64,000 nt of DNA from an uncultured Pseudodesulfovibrio sp. (GCF_963677845.1 NZ_OY782498.1:2983518-3047517); one strand, 5' to 3'; counted from the first letter of the stretch, positions 51,912 through 61,356 are shown. Notes: a model not told the origin generated them from the letters alone. Numbers and translations are program-made.

Positions 51912-52146
51912 GTCAGCTGTATCCTCCAAAATATTTCAACTTGTTGACTGCCAATAGATAGGAATTCGGGTACAAAGGTCAAGAGAAAGGCAAAGGGAGA
52001 ACCTCTACCACGAAGCTCTATTGTCACATAATTGAAAGACAATTATTTGCATAACAAGCCGAGAAAACGCATTTATAATTTGCCCAAGAGCCAAAATCAT
52101 TATATTCACATGTTCAATAACCACCCTCTCGCCCGGGAGATAGTTC

Positions 52147-53475
52147 ATGAAAACAAACCAGGACGAAACTGTGATGCCAAAAAGCACTGAAATTCTGACC
52201 GTTGGTCCAGCCAAGATCAAGAATCCAATTAATTTCGGAAGATTCGCCGAAGATGATGAAGCGGTTCTGGTAAACATCTCTCGCAGAAATGTAGATGGTT
52301 CCAACCGGAGCAAGAAGACACCGGACCATGTTTACTTCGAAGCCGCTGGACCCCGTGAAAAAATTTATTATGACGCCAGCAAGACCAAATGTGCCGTCGT
52401 CACCTGTGGCGGGCTATGCCCCGGCCTGAACGACGTTATCAGGGCTATCGTCATGACCGCGCACCACGAATACAAGGTCACATCCGTCTTCGGCATCCAA
52501 TATGGTCTGGCCGGTTTCGTCCCGGAACAAGGCTATGACGTAATTGAACTGACCCCGGAATATGTCAGCCGTATCCACGAATTCGGTGGGACCGTGCTTG
52601 GCAGCTCCCGAGGGCCTCAGGAACCGGAAGCCATTGTGGACGCACTGGAACGCATGAATGTCGGAATTCTGTTCATGATCGGCGGAGACGGGACCATGCG
52701 CGCTGCATCCAAGGTCGTAAAGGAAATCTCTCATCGAGGCCTTTCCATATCAGTAATAGGACTGCCAAAGACCATTGATAACGATATTAATTATGCCTCG
52801 CCATCATTCGGCTTCGACACCTCTGTGGAAACTGCGGCCATGGCCATCAAAGGCGCACACGTGGAAGCAACAGGCGCACCTTGGGGGATTGGTCTGGTCA
52901 AAGTCATGGGACGGGATGCCGGTTACATTGCAGCACAAAGTGCACTCTCCTGTCAGGAGGTCAATTTCTGTCTCATTCCCGAAGATCCGTTCGACATTCA
53001 TGGTGAAAACGGATTTCTGGCCGCGTTGGACAAGCGAATGAAAAAAAGTGGTGATGCCGTCATCGTGGTGGCCGAAGGTGCCGGGCAGGAACTCCTCGAT
53101 CAATCCAACCAAAAAGACGCTTCTGGCAACGTCCAGTTGAGTGACATCGCCTCCTTGCTCAAGAAGGAAATCATTGAATACTTCAAGGATCAAGGAATCG
53201 ATCCGACCCTAAAATATATCGACCCGAGTTATATCATCCGTTCAGTCCCGGCCAATGCCAATGACCGTATCTACTGCTCATTCCTCGGCATCAACGCTGT
53301 TCACGCCGGTATGACCGGACGTACGGGAATGGTCATCTCCCGCTGGAACGGACGATACGTCCACATTCCCATCGAATTGGTGACCAAAGGCAAAAAGCGT
53401 ATTAACGTGCAGTCAAACTACTGGCGGGCAGTGCTTGAATCCACAGGGCAACCGACAAGCCTGAAGAGCACATAG
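52147..53475 (+). CDS. pfkA: 6-phosphofructokinase, group III/plant-like type
   Basis: The 442-residue PFK is longer than E. coli PfkA. It shows VVTCGGLCPGLNDVIRAIV (ATP or PPi loop), GGDGTMRAA, PKTIDNDINYASPSFGFDT (catalytic Asp region), and VMGRDAGYIAAQSAL. The Gly of GGDGT is the ATP-type residue, while the Lys of PKTIDND is common in PPi and plant-type enzymes. Such a mix is found in group III ATP-PFKs. Thus ATP use is likely, not certain. GGGAGATAG precedes ATG 52147. It is transcribed alone, with cydAB 116 bp further on. Confidence 0.9.
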   Translation: MKTNQDETVMPKSTEILTVGPAKIKNPINFGRFAEDDEAVLVNISRRNVDGSNRSKKTPDHVYFEAAGPREKIYYDASKTKCAVVTCGGLCPGLNDVIRAIVMTAHHEYKVTSVFGIQYGLAGFVPEQGYDVIELTPEYVSRIHEFGGTVLGSSRGPQEPEAIVDALERMNVGILFMIGGDGTMRAASKVVKEISHRGLSISVIGLPKTIDNDINYASPSFGFDTSVETAAMAIKGAHVEATGAPWGIGLVKVMGRDAGYIAAQSALSCQEVNFCLIPEDPFDIHGENGFLAALDKRMKKSGDAVIVVAEGAGQELLDQSNQKDASGNVQLSDIASLLKKEIIEYFKDQGIDPTLKYIDPSYIIRSVPANANDRIYCSFLGINAVHAGMTGRTGMVISRWNGRYVHIPIELVTKGKKRINVQSNYWRAVLESTGQPTSLKST

Positions 53476-53591
53476 TCATTCATAGAAGTGATAATTATTG
53501 TTGATAAAGGAAAAGGATAGGTATAGGGTCCTCAGAATCTTGAATAAATTTTTGGTAAAAGTTTACGAGCAATATCCGCAAGGGGGTTTGT

Positions 53592-54905
53592 ATGGATGTG
53601 CTGATGCTTTCACGGCTGCAATTTGCTGCGGCCACCATGTTTCACTTCATCTTCGTCCCACTGACCTTGGGACTATCGGTCCTCATCGCGTTCATGGAAA
53701 CAAGGTATGTCCAGACCGGCGATGAAGTGTATCGAAAAATGGCAAAATTCTGGGGGAAAATTTTCCTGGTCAACTTTGCCCTCGGTGTTGTCACCGGTAT
53801 CACGCTGGAATTCCAGTTCGGTACCAACTGGTCAAGATACTCAGCCTATGTGGGCGATATCTTCGGCTCACTGCTCGCCATTGAGGCGACAGCCGCATTT
53901 TTCCTTGAATCCACCTTTATCGGTGTCTGGCATTTCGGTTGGGAAAAGCTCTCACCCAAGGCTCACGCCACCGTGGCATGGCTGGTGGCCGGTGCTTCCA
54001 ACCTGTCCGCCATCTGGATTCTCATTGCCAACGGCTTCATGCAAGACCCGACCGGCTTTGTCCTCCGTAACGGTCGCGCCGAGCTGACCGACTTTGTGGC
54101 GGTCATCACCAACAAGTGGGCATGGTTAGAATTCTTCCACATGATCCCAGCGGCTTTGTGTCTCGCAGGATTCTTCCTCATGGGCGTCTCCGCATGGCAC
54201 CTGATCCGAAAGAGTGAAGTCGATTTCTTCCAGAAATCCTTCAATATCGGTGTCACCGTAGCACTGGTCTTCTCCATCGTGGTTGCGGCCGAAGGGCACA
54301 TCCACGGCAACAACATGTCTCTCAAACAACCCGCCAAGCTGGCTGCCATGGAATCCCATTGGGAAACCCAGACCAATGCACCCATGTACTTACTGGTTGT
54401 TCCGGGTGAGGATGGCAATCTGGTGGAAGCCCTGCCGATTCCCGGTGCCTTAAGTTTCCTGGCCTACAACGATTTCAACGCCGAAGTAAAAGGGCTGAAC
54501 GACTTCCCCAAGGAAGACCGCCCGCCCGTACTTATCACGTTCCTGGCCTTCAGAACCATGGTCGGCATCGGTACGCTGATGCCCGCTATTGCCCTGCTCG
54601 GCTGGGTCATGCGCAACAAGCTTGATAAGATTCCATTATACCTCAAGGTACTGCCGTACTGCATTCCGCTTCCCTATATCGCCATCTGGGCCGGCTGGAC
54701 TCTGGCAGAGGTCGGGCGTCAGCCGTGGATCGTCTACGGACTCATGCGCACCTCTGATGCCGTTTCACCAGTCGGAGCGGGCGAGGTCACATTCTCGTTC
54801 GTTCTCATGTGCGTCCTGTATTCCCTGCTTGGTGCAGCCGGTATCTGGCTGATGATTAAGCTTGCCAAGAAGGGTCCCGAAGACAACAGCCCCATCCAGG
54901 TCTAG
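53592..54905 (+). CDS. cydA: cytochrome bd oxidase subunit I
   Basis: The 437-residue subunit has about nine membrane helices and holds the haems. It begins MDVLMLSRLQFAAATMFHFI, with the haem b595 His, and has the Q-loop start and the later GWTLAEVGRQPWIVYG. The length shows the short Q-loop version. It reduces oxygen with quinol and helps sulfate reducers survive oxygen. AAGGGGG precedes ATG. It is followed by cydB after 30 bp. No CydX-like gene was seen after cydB. Confidence 0.95.
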   Translation: MDVLMLSRLQFAAATMFHFIFVPLTLGLSVLIAFMETRYVQTGDEVYRKMAKFWGKIFLVNFALGVVTGITLEFQFGTNWSRYSAYVGDIFGSLLAIEATAAFFLESTFIGVWHFGWEKLSPKAHATVAWLVAGASNLSAIWILIANGFMQDPTGFVLRNGRAELTDFVAVITNKWAWLEFFHMIPAALCLAGFFLMGVSAWHLIRKSEVDFFQKSFNIGVTVALVFSIVVAAEGHIHGNNMSLKQPAKLAAMESHWETQTNAPMYLLVVPGEDGNLVEALPIPGALSFLAYNDFNAEVKGLNDFPKEDRPPVLITFLAFRTMVGIGTLMPAIALLGWVMRNKLDKIPLYLKVLPYCIPLPYIAIWAGWTLAEVGRQPWIVYGLMRTSDAVSPVGAGEVTFSFVLMCVLYSLLGAAGIWLMIKLAKKGPEDNSPIQV

Positions 54906-54935
54906 CCTGAGTGTGCGAATAGAAGGAGTTACTCT

Positions 54936-55985
54936 ATGGAAAATCTGATAGAAATCGGTTCGCTGCACTATTACCTGGCGATGATCTGGTTCGTCCTCTG
55001 GGGTGTGCTTTGGGCCGTCTATTTCATTCTGGACGGCTTTGACCTTGGTGTAGGGACCTTACTTCCCTTCCTTGCAAAAGATGAAGCTGAAAAACGGGCC
55101 ATGCTCAATTCCACAGGCCCATTCTGGGACGGCAACGAAGTCTGGTTGATCGCGGCAGGTGGCGTCACTTTCGCCGCCTTCCCATACGCCTATGCCCAAA
55201 TGTTCAGCGGGCTATACACGGCCCTCATGCTGCTTTTGTTCACGCTCATCGTGCGTGGTGTGTCCTTTGAGTTCCGTTCAAAGGTAGAACATGACGGCTG
55301 GAAAAAACTCTGGGACACCGCCCACGCGGTCTGCTCATTCCTTCCCGCCCTGTTGCTCGGCGTGGCTTTTGGTAACATCTTCCAAGGTTTGCCGCTGGAT
55401 GCAACCGGGTTCTCCCAGGCCGGGCTGCTCGGGCTGCTCAACCCGTACGGTCTTGCCGGCGGCGTGCTGTTCGTGGTCATCTTTTTGATGCACGGCGCAC
55501 TCTGGATGACCATCCGCACCACCGGCGAGTTGCACACCAGAGCCGAGAATCTGGCCGTCAAACTCTGGCCAGTTGAAGTCGTCCTGACGGTCCTGTTCCT
55601 CGCCTTCACTGCCGTGAGTACCAAGTTATTCACTAACTATCTGGTCTACCCGATCCTCTTCGTCATCCTGTTGCTGCCCGTGGCCGGCCTGGTGCTCATG
55701 CGCACCTATCTCGGCGCAAAGAAGTACTGGATGGCATGGGGAGCCTCCTGCCTGTACATCGGCGGAACTGCGTTATTCGGCGTGGTCGGCATTTTCCCGG
55801 CCATTATCCCGTCCAACCCGAATCCGGCCAACAGTCTGACCATTCTGAATTCCTCATCAAGCGAATTGACACTGATGATCATGCTTGGCGTTGCCGTGAT
55901 TTTTGTCCCGCTGGTCATCGGTTACCAGTTCTGGGCATATAAAATACTTGCAACGCCTATTACGGATGAAGACATCCATTACTAG
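54936..55985 (+). CDS. cydB: cytochrome bd oxidase subunit II
   Basis: 349 residues with about eight membrane helices. It has the CydB marks WGVLWAVYFILDGFDLGVGT, NEVWLIAAGGVTFAAFP and LYTALMLLLFTLIVRGVSFE followed by FR-x-K. Together with CydA it forms the oxidase. AAGGAG precedes ATG 54936. The end is GYQFWAYKILATPIT, and a strong terminator follows. It shares the operon with cydA only. Confidence 0.95.
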   Translation: MENLIEIGSLHYYLAMIWFVLWGVLWAVYFILDGFDLGVGTLLPFLAKDEAEKRAMLNSTGPFWDGNEVWLIAAGGVTFAAFPYAYAQMFSGLYTALMLLLFTLIVRGVSFEFRSKVEHDGWKKLWDTAHAVCSFLPALLLGVAFGNIFQGLPLDATGFSQAGLLGLLNPYGLAGGVLFVVIFLMHGALWMTIRTTGELHTRAENLAVKLWPVEVVLTVLFLAFTAVSTKLFTNYLVYPILFVILLLPVAGLVLMRTYLGAKKYWMAWGASCLYIGGTALFGVVGIFPAIIPSNPNPANSLTILNSSSSELTLMIMLGVAVIFVPLVIGYQFWAYKILATPITDEDIHY

Positions 55986-56006
55986 GCCGCAAACCTGTTG
56001 AAACAT

Positions 56007-56042
56007 AAAGCCCTGCCCAGTTAATTGGGCAGGGCTTTTTTG
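56007..56042 (+). terminator. terminator after cydB
   Basis: AAGCCCTGCCCA and TGGGCAGGGCTT form a perfect stem with a 6-base loop, followed by T residues. Confidence 0.9.
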
Positions 56043-56053
56043 TATTCATTGAA

Positions 56054-56115
56054 CCGCCTTCGGCGGAATGGTCGGGTGATTTCGTCTCCGACGGCTTAAG
56101 GCCGAAGGCCTTAAG
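56054..56115 (+). repeat. short hairpins after cydB
   Basis: CCGCC-ttc-GGCGG (56054-56066) and CTTAAGGCC-gaa-GGCCTTAAG (56095-56115) are perfect stems in gene-free sequence between cydB and the dispersed repeat copy C. Confidence 0.5.
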
Positions 56116-56170
56116 AATCCCGTGTCGCCTGCGGCGAAGGGGTATATAATAATTTTCTTTATAAACGACA

Positions 56171-56273
56171 GCCTTCGCGAAGCGACACAAAAAGTTTTGG
56201 AGAGTCCAGAGAACCTTTTTCAAAAGGTTCTTTGGTCCCGCTGAAAGCGACCGCCGGTAGGCCCGCCGGAGGC
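56171..56273 (-). repeat. dispersed intergenic hairpin repeat, copy C
   Basis: On the minus strand, directly after the methyltransferase stop: GCCTCCGGCGG, GAACC-TTTTGAAAAA-GGTTC, CTCTCCAAAACTTTTTGTGT, then CGCTTCGCGAAGGC. It has the same order as copies at 27761 and 48301. Confidence 0.7.
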
Positions 56274-56279
56274 ATTTTC

Positions 56280-57455
56280 TTATTTTTGTTTACGGGTTCC
56301 GGCGTAGAGTTCGTATTCGAGCAACCGACATTCGATTTTGGCGTTCCAGAAAATCTTACGACTCTTGGTACGCAAACCGATGCGCTTGGCAAGACTAGAG
56401 TTGCCAGTAAAGACAAAACCGGACTTGCCGCCGCAATGCTTCTTGAAGAAATCTCCAATACCTTTGTACACGGCTTCGAGCTGCTGAATATCACCAAGCC
56501 GCTGCCCGTATTCCGGGTTAAGCATGACAATACCGGGGCCTTCAGGAATCTCTGTTTCCGAATAATCACAGAGGGCGAATTCGATAAAATCACCGACTCC
56601 TGCGAGCCGGGCATTATCCTTGGCGGCCTCGATCGCTTCGGGATCGTGATCGGTCGCTATAATTCGACCTTTAATTTCTGGATTTTCGGCATCTTCGGCC
56701 TGACCAAGCATGTCATCCCAAAATTCCTGATCAAATCCAAGAAGCTGCTTAAAAGCGAAATCATCCCGCAACAAACCGGGAGCACCATTCAGGGCCATAA
56801 GCGCGGCCTCAATGGCAAGGGTGCCTGCGCCACACATGGGACCGATGAAATGTCCCCCCTGCTTGGCAAGCTCTGGCCATCCTGAAGACAGCACACAGGC
56901 CGCAGCCAGCGTTTCCTGCATGGGAGCCTTATGAGGACGTTTGCGGTAACCTCGTCGAGGCAAAGGGTCGCCTGTGGTGTCGAGATAGATGGTCGCCTGA
57001 TTTTCACGCCAATGCAGAAAAAGACAAACACCAGTTGTCTCAGGGCCTGAATCCGGGCGCACATCAAACATATCCATGAAACGGTCAGCCACGGCATCCT
57101 TAACCCGCAAACCAGCGAATCGGGAGTCAGTGACGGTTGTATCGCGAATGGACGCATCCACACGAAAATACCCATCTTTAGCTATAAACTCTTCCCATTG
57201 AAGAGAACGGATTTCACGATAGAGTTCATCAGTATCAAAAGCGCGGAATCGCTTGAGCTCAAGGAGTACACGATGACCGGTCCGAACCCAAAGGTTCAGG
57301 TTCATACAATCCTTGAGCGAACCATAAGTCTGAACGCCTGCATCCATGACATACCTGCGAGAATACCCGAGCTGCTCAAGCTCTCGGTCAAGATACTCGG
57401 GAATACCCTTGGGACAAGTGACAAGAATGGGGGCCTCTTGAGAAAAAATATCCAT
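56280..57455 (-). CDS. THUMP-domain RNA methyltransferase (RlmL/YpsC-like)
   Basis: 391 residues. The first ~160 hold a THUMP RNA-binding domain (ILVTCPKGIPEYLDRELEQL, RVDASIRDTTVTDSRFAGLR). The rest is an UPF0020-type SAM methyltransferase: YRKRPHKAPMQETLAAACVL, motif I PMCGAGTLAIEAALMA, motif II Asp region ATDHDPEAIEAAKDNA, and motif IV NPEYGQRLGD, where NPPYG is usual. It likely methylates guanine N2 in 23S rRNA, like RlmL or RlmN2-type enzymes. ATG 57455 follows GAGG and gives MDIFSQEAPILVTCPKG. It lies 11 bp after the membrane protein gene. Confidence 0.88.
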   Translation of the reverse strand: MDIFSQEAPILVTCPKGIPEYLDRELEQLGYSRRYVMDAGVQTYGSLKDCMNLNLWVRTGHRVLLELKRFRAFDTDELYREIRSLQWEEFIAKDGYFRVDASIRDTTVTDSRFAGLRVKDAVADRFMDMFDVRPDSGPETTGVCLFLHWRENQATIYLDTTGDPLPRRGYRKRPHKAPMQETLAAACVLSSGWPELAKQGGHFIGPMCGAGTLAIEAALMALNGAPGLLRDDFAFKQLLGFDQEFWDDMLGQAEDAENPEIKGRIIATDHDPEAIEAAKDNARLAGVGDFIEFALCDYSETEIPEGPGIVMLNPEYGQRLGDIQQLEAVYKGIGDFFKKHCGGKSGFVFTGNSSLAKRIGLRTKSRKIFWNAKIECRLLEYELYAGTRKQK

Positions 57456-57466
57456 AAAAACCTCGA

Positions 57467-58753
57467 TTATAAAGGGCGCATGTCCCACTCGACCACAGGA
57501 TCATGATCGGCGTCGGGACTGGATGAAGATTCAGAAATGGAAGTCGTTCTGACGTTGGGCAAAGGTTCAGAACAAGACAAGGCCAGGAAAAAGGCCAAGC
57601 CCATGGCAACGCCCAACGCCGGATCAAACAATAAGGGAGCAACCATCCCCTGAGTAAACAGGACCACAAACAACCCGGCACCCAGCCGGGACATCCTGCG
57701 ATACAACAAAACAAACAATACAACCAGACAAAGCCCCGGAAGTACCATGCCCCACCCCAAAACAAGTCGAAGCCAGAATGCGGACACCTGCGGTAGATGC
57801 GCTCCCATGAGAGCCAATGCCCCCGTTGCGGCTTCCCAAAGCCCGTTCATTCCGGGCGGAAAAGTCAAAGGTAAAGCCTTGGTCAATGGAAGACCGGTCA
57901 AAAGCAGCATGGGGTCACTGACAAATAGGGACAAGGATTTGGCCCACAGCCAATAGTCCACATAACGAACGGCTTCGGATGAAGTCGTGGGCAAAAGAAA
58001 GGTCACACCGATCAGCAGGAAAAAAGCAAGCAAAACAACAGTACGAACGGTCTTCGTTCCACGGCCAAAACAGAGAAAAATCCAACCGGCAGCAAACAGA
58101 CCGGTCCGAGACAGAGTGGCTGCGATGCCAAGCAGAATCAAGAGCCGCCACGCCGACCTTCCCTGATCCGGTTCATATACGCCACCATCATTTTCTCCAC
58201 ACCGAAGACTGGCGCACAAGGAAAGCAGGAGGAGTCCGGCCAGAATGTCTATATTCCCAATCCAGCGAGTAATAGGTGCACTGTGATAAACAGACACCTC
58301 GATAGCCAGATCAATAAGACACAACAGGCCAAGCAAACCACCATACCGTTGAAAATCAGCTCGATCCGGCAGGCCAAACGTAATAATCCACAAAAAACAG
58401 AAAACAAGCATAACCACTGGCGTCAACTCGATAACCACTGGCACAAGGTGTTCCAACTGATGCACGAAATTTGGACCGTTTTCGGCCATGATGACAACGA
58501 GAGTGATAAACATTCCCACTTCAAAAAAGAACCGTTTTTTTAGCCGGGCACCAGACCGGCGAAACAGCATGGCGTAAATTGCCCCGACACCAGCAAGGAG
58601 TAGCCATGGCAAGAAAGATGAAACAGGTCGTGCCGAAGGCATAAACACACTCAATATTGTCGCCAACGGCACAGCAACATATGCGACGGCAAGAGGAAAT
58701 GATGCCAGCTTGGTTGTGGCTCCGAGTACGGGTCGTTCCTGTTTCATACGCAC
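57467..58753 (-). CDS. polytopic membrane protein of unknown function
   Basis: 428 residues with about ten to twelve hydrophobic segments, such as FPLAVAYVAVPLATILSVFM and LPWLLLAGVGAIYAMLF. A loop near the middle (CGENDGGVYEPDQGRSAW) and a polar C-terminal tail rich in Ser/Asp are soluble. It looks somewhat like O-antigen ligase/polymerase or exosortase-type membrane proteins but lacks a clear motif. GTG 58753 has AAGG 9 bases upstream; ATG 58747 is the alternative. It is co-transcribed with the RNA methyltransferase. The gap 58754-59034 contains no gene. Confidence 0.7.
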   Translation of the reverse strand: MRMKQERPVLGATTKLASFPLAVAYVAVPLATILSVFMPSARPVSSFLPWLLLAGVGAIYAMLFRRSGARLKKRFFFEVGMFITLVVIMAENGPNFVHQLEHLVPVVIELTPVVMLVFCFLWIITFGLPDRADFQRYGGLLGLLCLIDLAIEVSVYHSAPITRWIGNIDILAGLLLLSLCASLRCGENDGGVYEPDQGRSAWRLLILLGIAATLSRTGLFAAGWIFLCFGRGTKTVRTVVLLAFFLLIGVTFLLPTTSSEAVRYVDYWLWAKSLSLFVSDPMLLLTGLPLTKALPLTFPPGMNGLWEAATGALALMGAHLPQVSAFWLRLVLGWGMVLPGLCLVVLFVLLYRRMSRLGAGLFVVLFTQGMVAPLLFDPALGVAMGLAFFLALSCSEPLPNVRTTSISESSSSPDADHDPVVEWDMRPL

Positions 58754-59034
58754 CGTCAGTTACCTTGTTGGGTTACGTAGGTAAAGGCGGATTCCACACT
58801 CGAAAACAGTTCTCGCAAGCCCTTCTAAAAATGTACTTTTTAAATAACCGCTATCATTGAATATTTATTATGGAATTGCCGTGCGAATTCAACATACTGA
58901 TATAATTGATCAATTCTGCAAATATCTAAAGAAATTGAAAATATTGTCCGATAAAGAAAATTCCTGTATGGTCACATGGTGTTACCAAGCCTGGGGGGGC
59001 ATGTGTGGACAACGATATTCCGATAGGAGTGTCC

Positions 59035-59577
59035 ATGAAAAAGGTTGCACTGATTAATTCCGGGAAACCGGTTTTCACTGCAGTTATTCTTACTCTGCTA
59101 CTCGGACTTTTGCCGGGATGCGCAGTGGTAGGTCCGTTGTTGAGTCTGGGAAGTTTTGCCGGACTCGCGCCGCTTCAGTATATCTCGACAGCCTACACTA
59201 TCGGCGAATTCTCCTACGAGTACGCGGCCAATGACAAGGACCCCGGTGAGGTCATTGAAGGCAAGATCAACGCCATGGTTTCCGGCGAAGCATTTGAACT
59301 ACCTGAATACATGCAGGCCGACCCAACGGCCCCCGAAGCACCTGTAATGGTTGCGGAAGCAAAGACTGACCACACACCATCCATGGCCGAGGAAGCCCGA
59401 CAACACCGAATTGAAAATCTCATGGGCCGCCGTCAGGTACAATTTGAACGATTGGAACTGCGACGCATGGCCTTTCTCAAGGCACAATCCAACAATGAGT
59501 TAAGCCTTCGCCAGACAGCAATGTCCGAAAAGACAAACCTGTTCCGAGGTGCCGTTGACGAGGTCTCATTGGACTAA
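59035..59577 (+). CDS. lipoprotein of unknown function
   Basis: 180 residues. ATG 59035 follows ATAGGAG and gives a signal ending LLPGC. The region after the Cys is Gly/Leu-rich (AVVGPLLSLGSFAGLAPLQY) and could dip into the membrane. Then EYAANDKDPGEVIEGKINAM is a possible folded stretch, followed by an Ala/Pro/Glu linker and a charged helix (RRQVQFERLELRRMAF). No domain is recognised. It is monocistronic with a terminator. Confidence 0.7.
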   Translation: MKKVALINSGKPVFTAVILTLLLGLLPGCAVVGPLLSLGSFAGLAPLQYISTAYTIGEFSYEYAANDKDPGEVIEGKINAMVSGEAFELPEYMQADPTAPEAPVMVAEAKTDHTPSMAEEARQHRIENLMGRRQVQFERLELRRMAFLKAQSNNELSLRQTAMSEKTNLFRGAVDEVSLD

Positions 59578-59602
59578 TTGCACCCGCTCTCCGCTGAATT
59601 TC

Positions 59603-59637
59603 AGGCACACGTCCCACCGGATGTGTGCCTTTTTTCG
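59603..59637 (+). terminator. terminator after the lipoprotein gene
   Basis: AGGCACAC (59603-59610) pairs with GTGTGCCT (59623-59630), extended by partial pairing inside, and is followed by six T residues. Confidence 0.85.
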
Positions 59638-59681
59638 TCTGGATAAATAAAACCAACATGCGTATATCCTTTTTCGACACT

Positions 59682-60566
59682 ATGAAAAAATCACTCACAT
59701 ACACATACGTTCTGCTCATTACCAGCATGATGCTGTGGGGCGGCACTTGGGTGGCTGGCCGGGTTCTGGTTCAGTACATACACCCTATGTCCGCAGCTTT
59801 CCTACGCTTTACGTTCGCCTCAGCAACGCTCATCCTGATGTGCTGGAAAACGGAAGGACGCATTCCTCGACTCGCCCGTAACGAAATCATACCGGTCCTC
59901 GGCCTCGGTGCGACGGGCGTATTCGCCTATAGCTACTTCTTTTTCACCGGGCTACAGACGACTTCAGCCGGACGTGCCGCGCTCATCGTGGCCTGTATTC
60001 CGGTCTGCATCTCCGTACTCTCGGCCTTATTCTACAAGGAAAGATTCGGCCCGATACGCATCGTTGGCGCACTGATTTCTCTCGTCGGGGTATCCGTGGT
60101 CATCGCCAACGGCAGTCCTCTCGCCCTTCTCTCCGAAGGAGTGAGCCGGGGAGACTTCCTGATTCTCGGCTGTGTGGCCAGTTGGACCGCCTATACGATG
60201 GGTGGACGATCAGTCACAAAAACTCTATCTCCCCTCACTTCAGTGGCATGGTCCTGCATTTTCGGAACGATGCTGCTCATCCCCGCAGCCTTCGCAAACG
60301 GCCTGATTTCGGATATCGGCAACGTCCCGCCCGTGGGATGGGTTTGTGTCGTCTTTCTCGGAGTTCTCGCGACAGGATTCGCTTATTGTTGGTACTATGA
60401 AGCCATTTCCATCATCGGTGCATCCAGATCAGGTATCTTCATCAACACGGTCCCTATATTCGCCGTAATCATGGGTTTTTTCCTGCTGGATGAACCTATC
60501 CATCTTTCTTTAGCCCTCGGTGGCTTCATGGTCATCACAGGCGTATACCTGACGAACAGACAGTAA
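59682..60566 (+). CDS. DMT-superfamily EamA exporter
   Basis: About 294 residues with ten membrane helices in two EamA repeats. The first begins LLITSMMLWGGTWVAGRVLV, then PMSAAFLRFTFASATLILMC; the second begins FLILGCVASWTAYTMGGRSV. The family exports amino acids and other metabolites; the substrate is not readable. Start choice is open: ATG 59682 gives the family-like short N-terminus, while ATG 59658 is also in frame; neither has a clear site. slyX follows by about 60 bp on the same strand. Confidence 0.85.
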   Translation: MKKSLTYTYVLLITSMMLWGGTWVAGRVLVQYIHPMSAAFLRFTFASATLILMCWKTEGRIPRLARNEIIPVLGLGATGVFAYSYFFFTGLQTTSAGRAALIVACIPVCISVLSALFYKERFGPIRIVGALISLVGVSVVIANGSPLALLSEGVSRGDFLILGCVASWTAYTMGGRSVTKTLSPLTSVAWSCIFGTMLLIPAAFANGLISDIGNVPPVGWVCVVFLGVLATGFAYCWYYEAISIIGASRSGIFINTVPIFAVIMGFFLLDEPIHLSLALGGFMVITGVYLTNRQ

Positions 60567-60624
60567 TCCTCTCATTGCCAATACACAGCGCTTGGCGCAC
60601 AATGGGTTCTCCAAGGAGGACATC

Positions 60625-60834
60625 ATGGAAAAACGTTTGGAACGACTGGAAAGCCTTGTGGCTCTTCAGGACAGGACCATGGAAAAACTGAACGATCAGT
60701 TGTTTGAACAACAACAGCAGATCACAGGTTTGGAACAATTGGTACGTCGGTTGGCGGGTAAAGTCCGCGAACTGGATGCAGACATGGAACAATCAGGCGG
60801 ATTGGACGTTCCGCCGCCTCACTATAACGGATAA
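60625..60834 (+). CDS. slyX: SlyX family protein
   Basis: 69 residues. It is a short coiled coil (RLERLESLVALQDRTMEKLN) ending with the SlyX-type PPPHY-N-G tail, the mark of the family. The function is not known; SlyX is often next to FKBP-type genes, but not here. ATG 60625 follows AAGGAGGACATC, and 9 bp separate it from the cupin gene, so they are co-transcribed. Confidence 0.85.
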   Translation: MEKRLERLESLVALQDRTMEKLNDQLFEQQQQITGLEQLVRRLAGKVRELDADMEQSGGLDVPPPHYNG

Positions 60835-60843
60835 AGGCGTCCC

Positions 60844-61356
60844 ATGACACACCCTACGGCACAACAAGTCATCGACCACCTCGGACTCATTCCGCACCCG
60901 GAAGAAGGTGGTTGGTTTCTCGAAACCCACCGTTCCGATGAATCTTTCACGCAAGAGATTTTGCCCAAACGGTATTCTGGCAATCGCTGCCACTCTACGG
61001 CCATCTACTACTTGCTGACCCCGGACACTTATTCTCATATGCACCGCCTCGTGACCGATGAAATATTTCATTTTTATGCAGGAGATCCGTGCGAGATGCT
61101 CCAGCTTCATCCAAATGGAAATGGGGAAATCATTACTTTAGGAAACGACCTGCTGTCCGACCAAAAGCCACAGATAAGAGTTCCGAGTTCCTCGTGGCAG
61201 GGCATGCGCCTCCTCCCCGGTGGCACCTTCGCCCTCATGGGTTGCACTGTCGCTCCAGGCTTTGAATTCGCAGACTATTCACACGGCACACGACATGCTC
61301 TTATCGAAGAATTCCCTGACTTCGAAGCGCAAATCACGCGATTGACAGCCAAATAA
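60844..61356 (+). CDS. cupin-fold protein (DUF985/Cupin_5)
   Basis: 170 residues of the DUF985 cupin family: HPEEGGWFLETHRSDESF, STAIYYLLTPDTYSHMHRLV, DEIFHFYAGDP, then LPGGTFALMGCTVAPGFEF followed by AD. The fold is a beta barrel that can bind sugar or small acid ligands; the Glu-Phe-His-Phe stretch faces the pocket. The biochemical role is not established. ATG 60844 follows AAAGGCG. It is the last gene of slyX-cupin, with a hairpin terminator after it. Confidence 0.85.
   Translation: MTHPTAQQVIDHLGLIPHPEEGGWFLETHRSDESFTQEILPKRYSGNRCHSTAIYYLLTPDTYSHMHRLVTDEIFHFYAGDPCEMLQLHPNGNGEIITLGNDLLSDQKPQIRVPSSSWQGMRLLPGGTFALMGCTVAPGFEFADYSHGTRHALIEEFPDFEAQITRLTAK

Noticed and set aside
52005..52313. 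Minus-strand frame of 102 codons overlapping the start of the phosphofructokinase gene
   Set aside because: It overlaps a well-supported gene with a clear ribosome site and shows no protein pattern.
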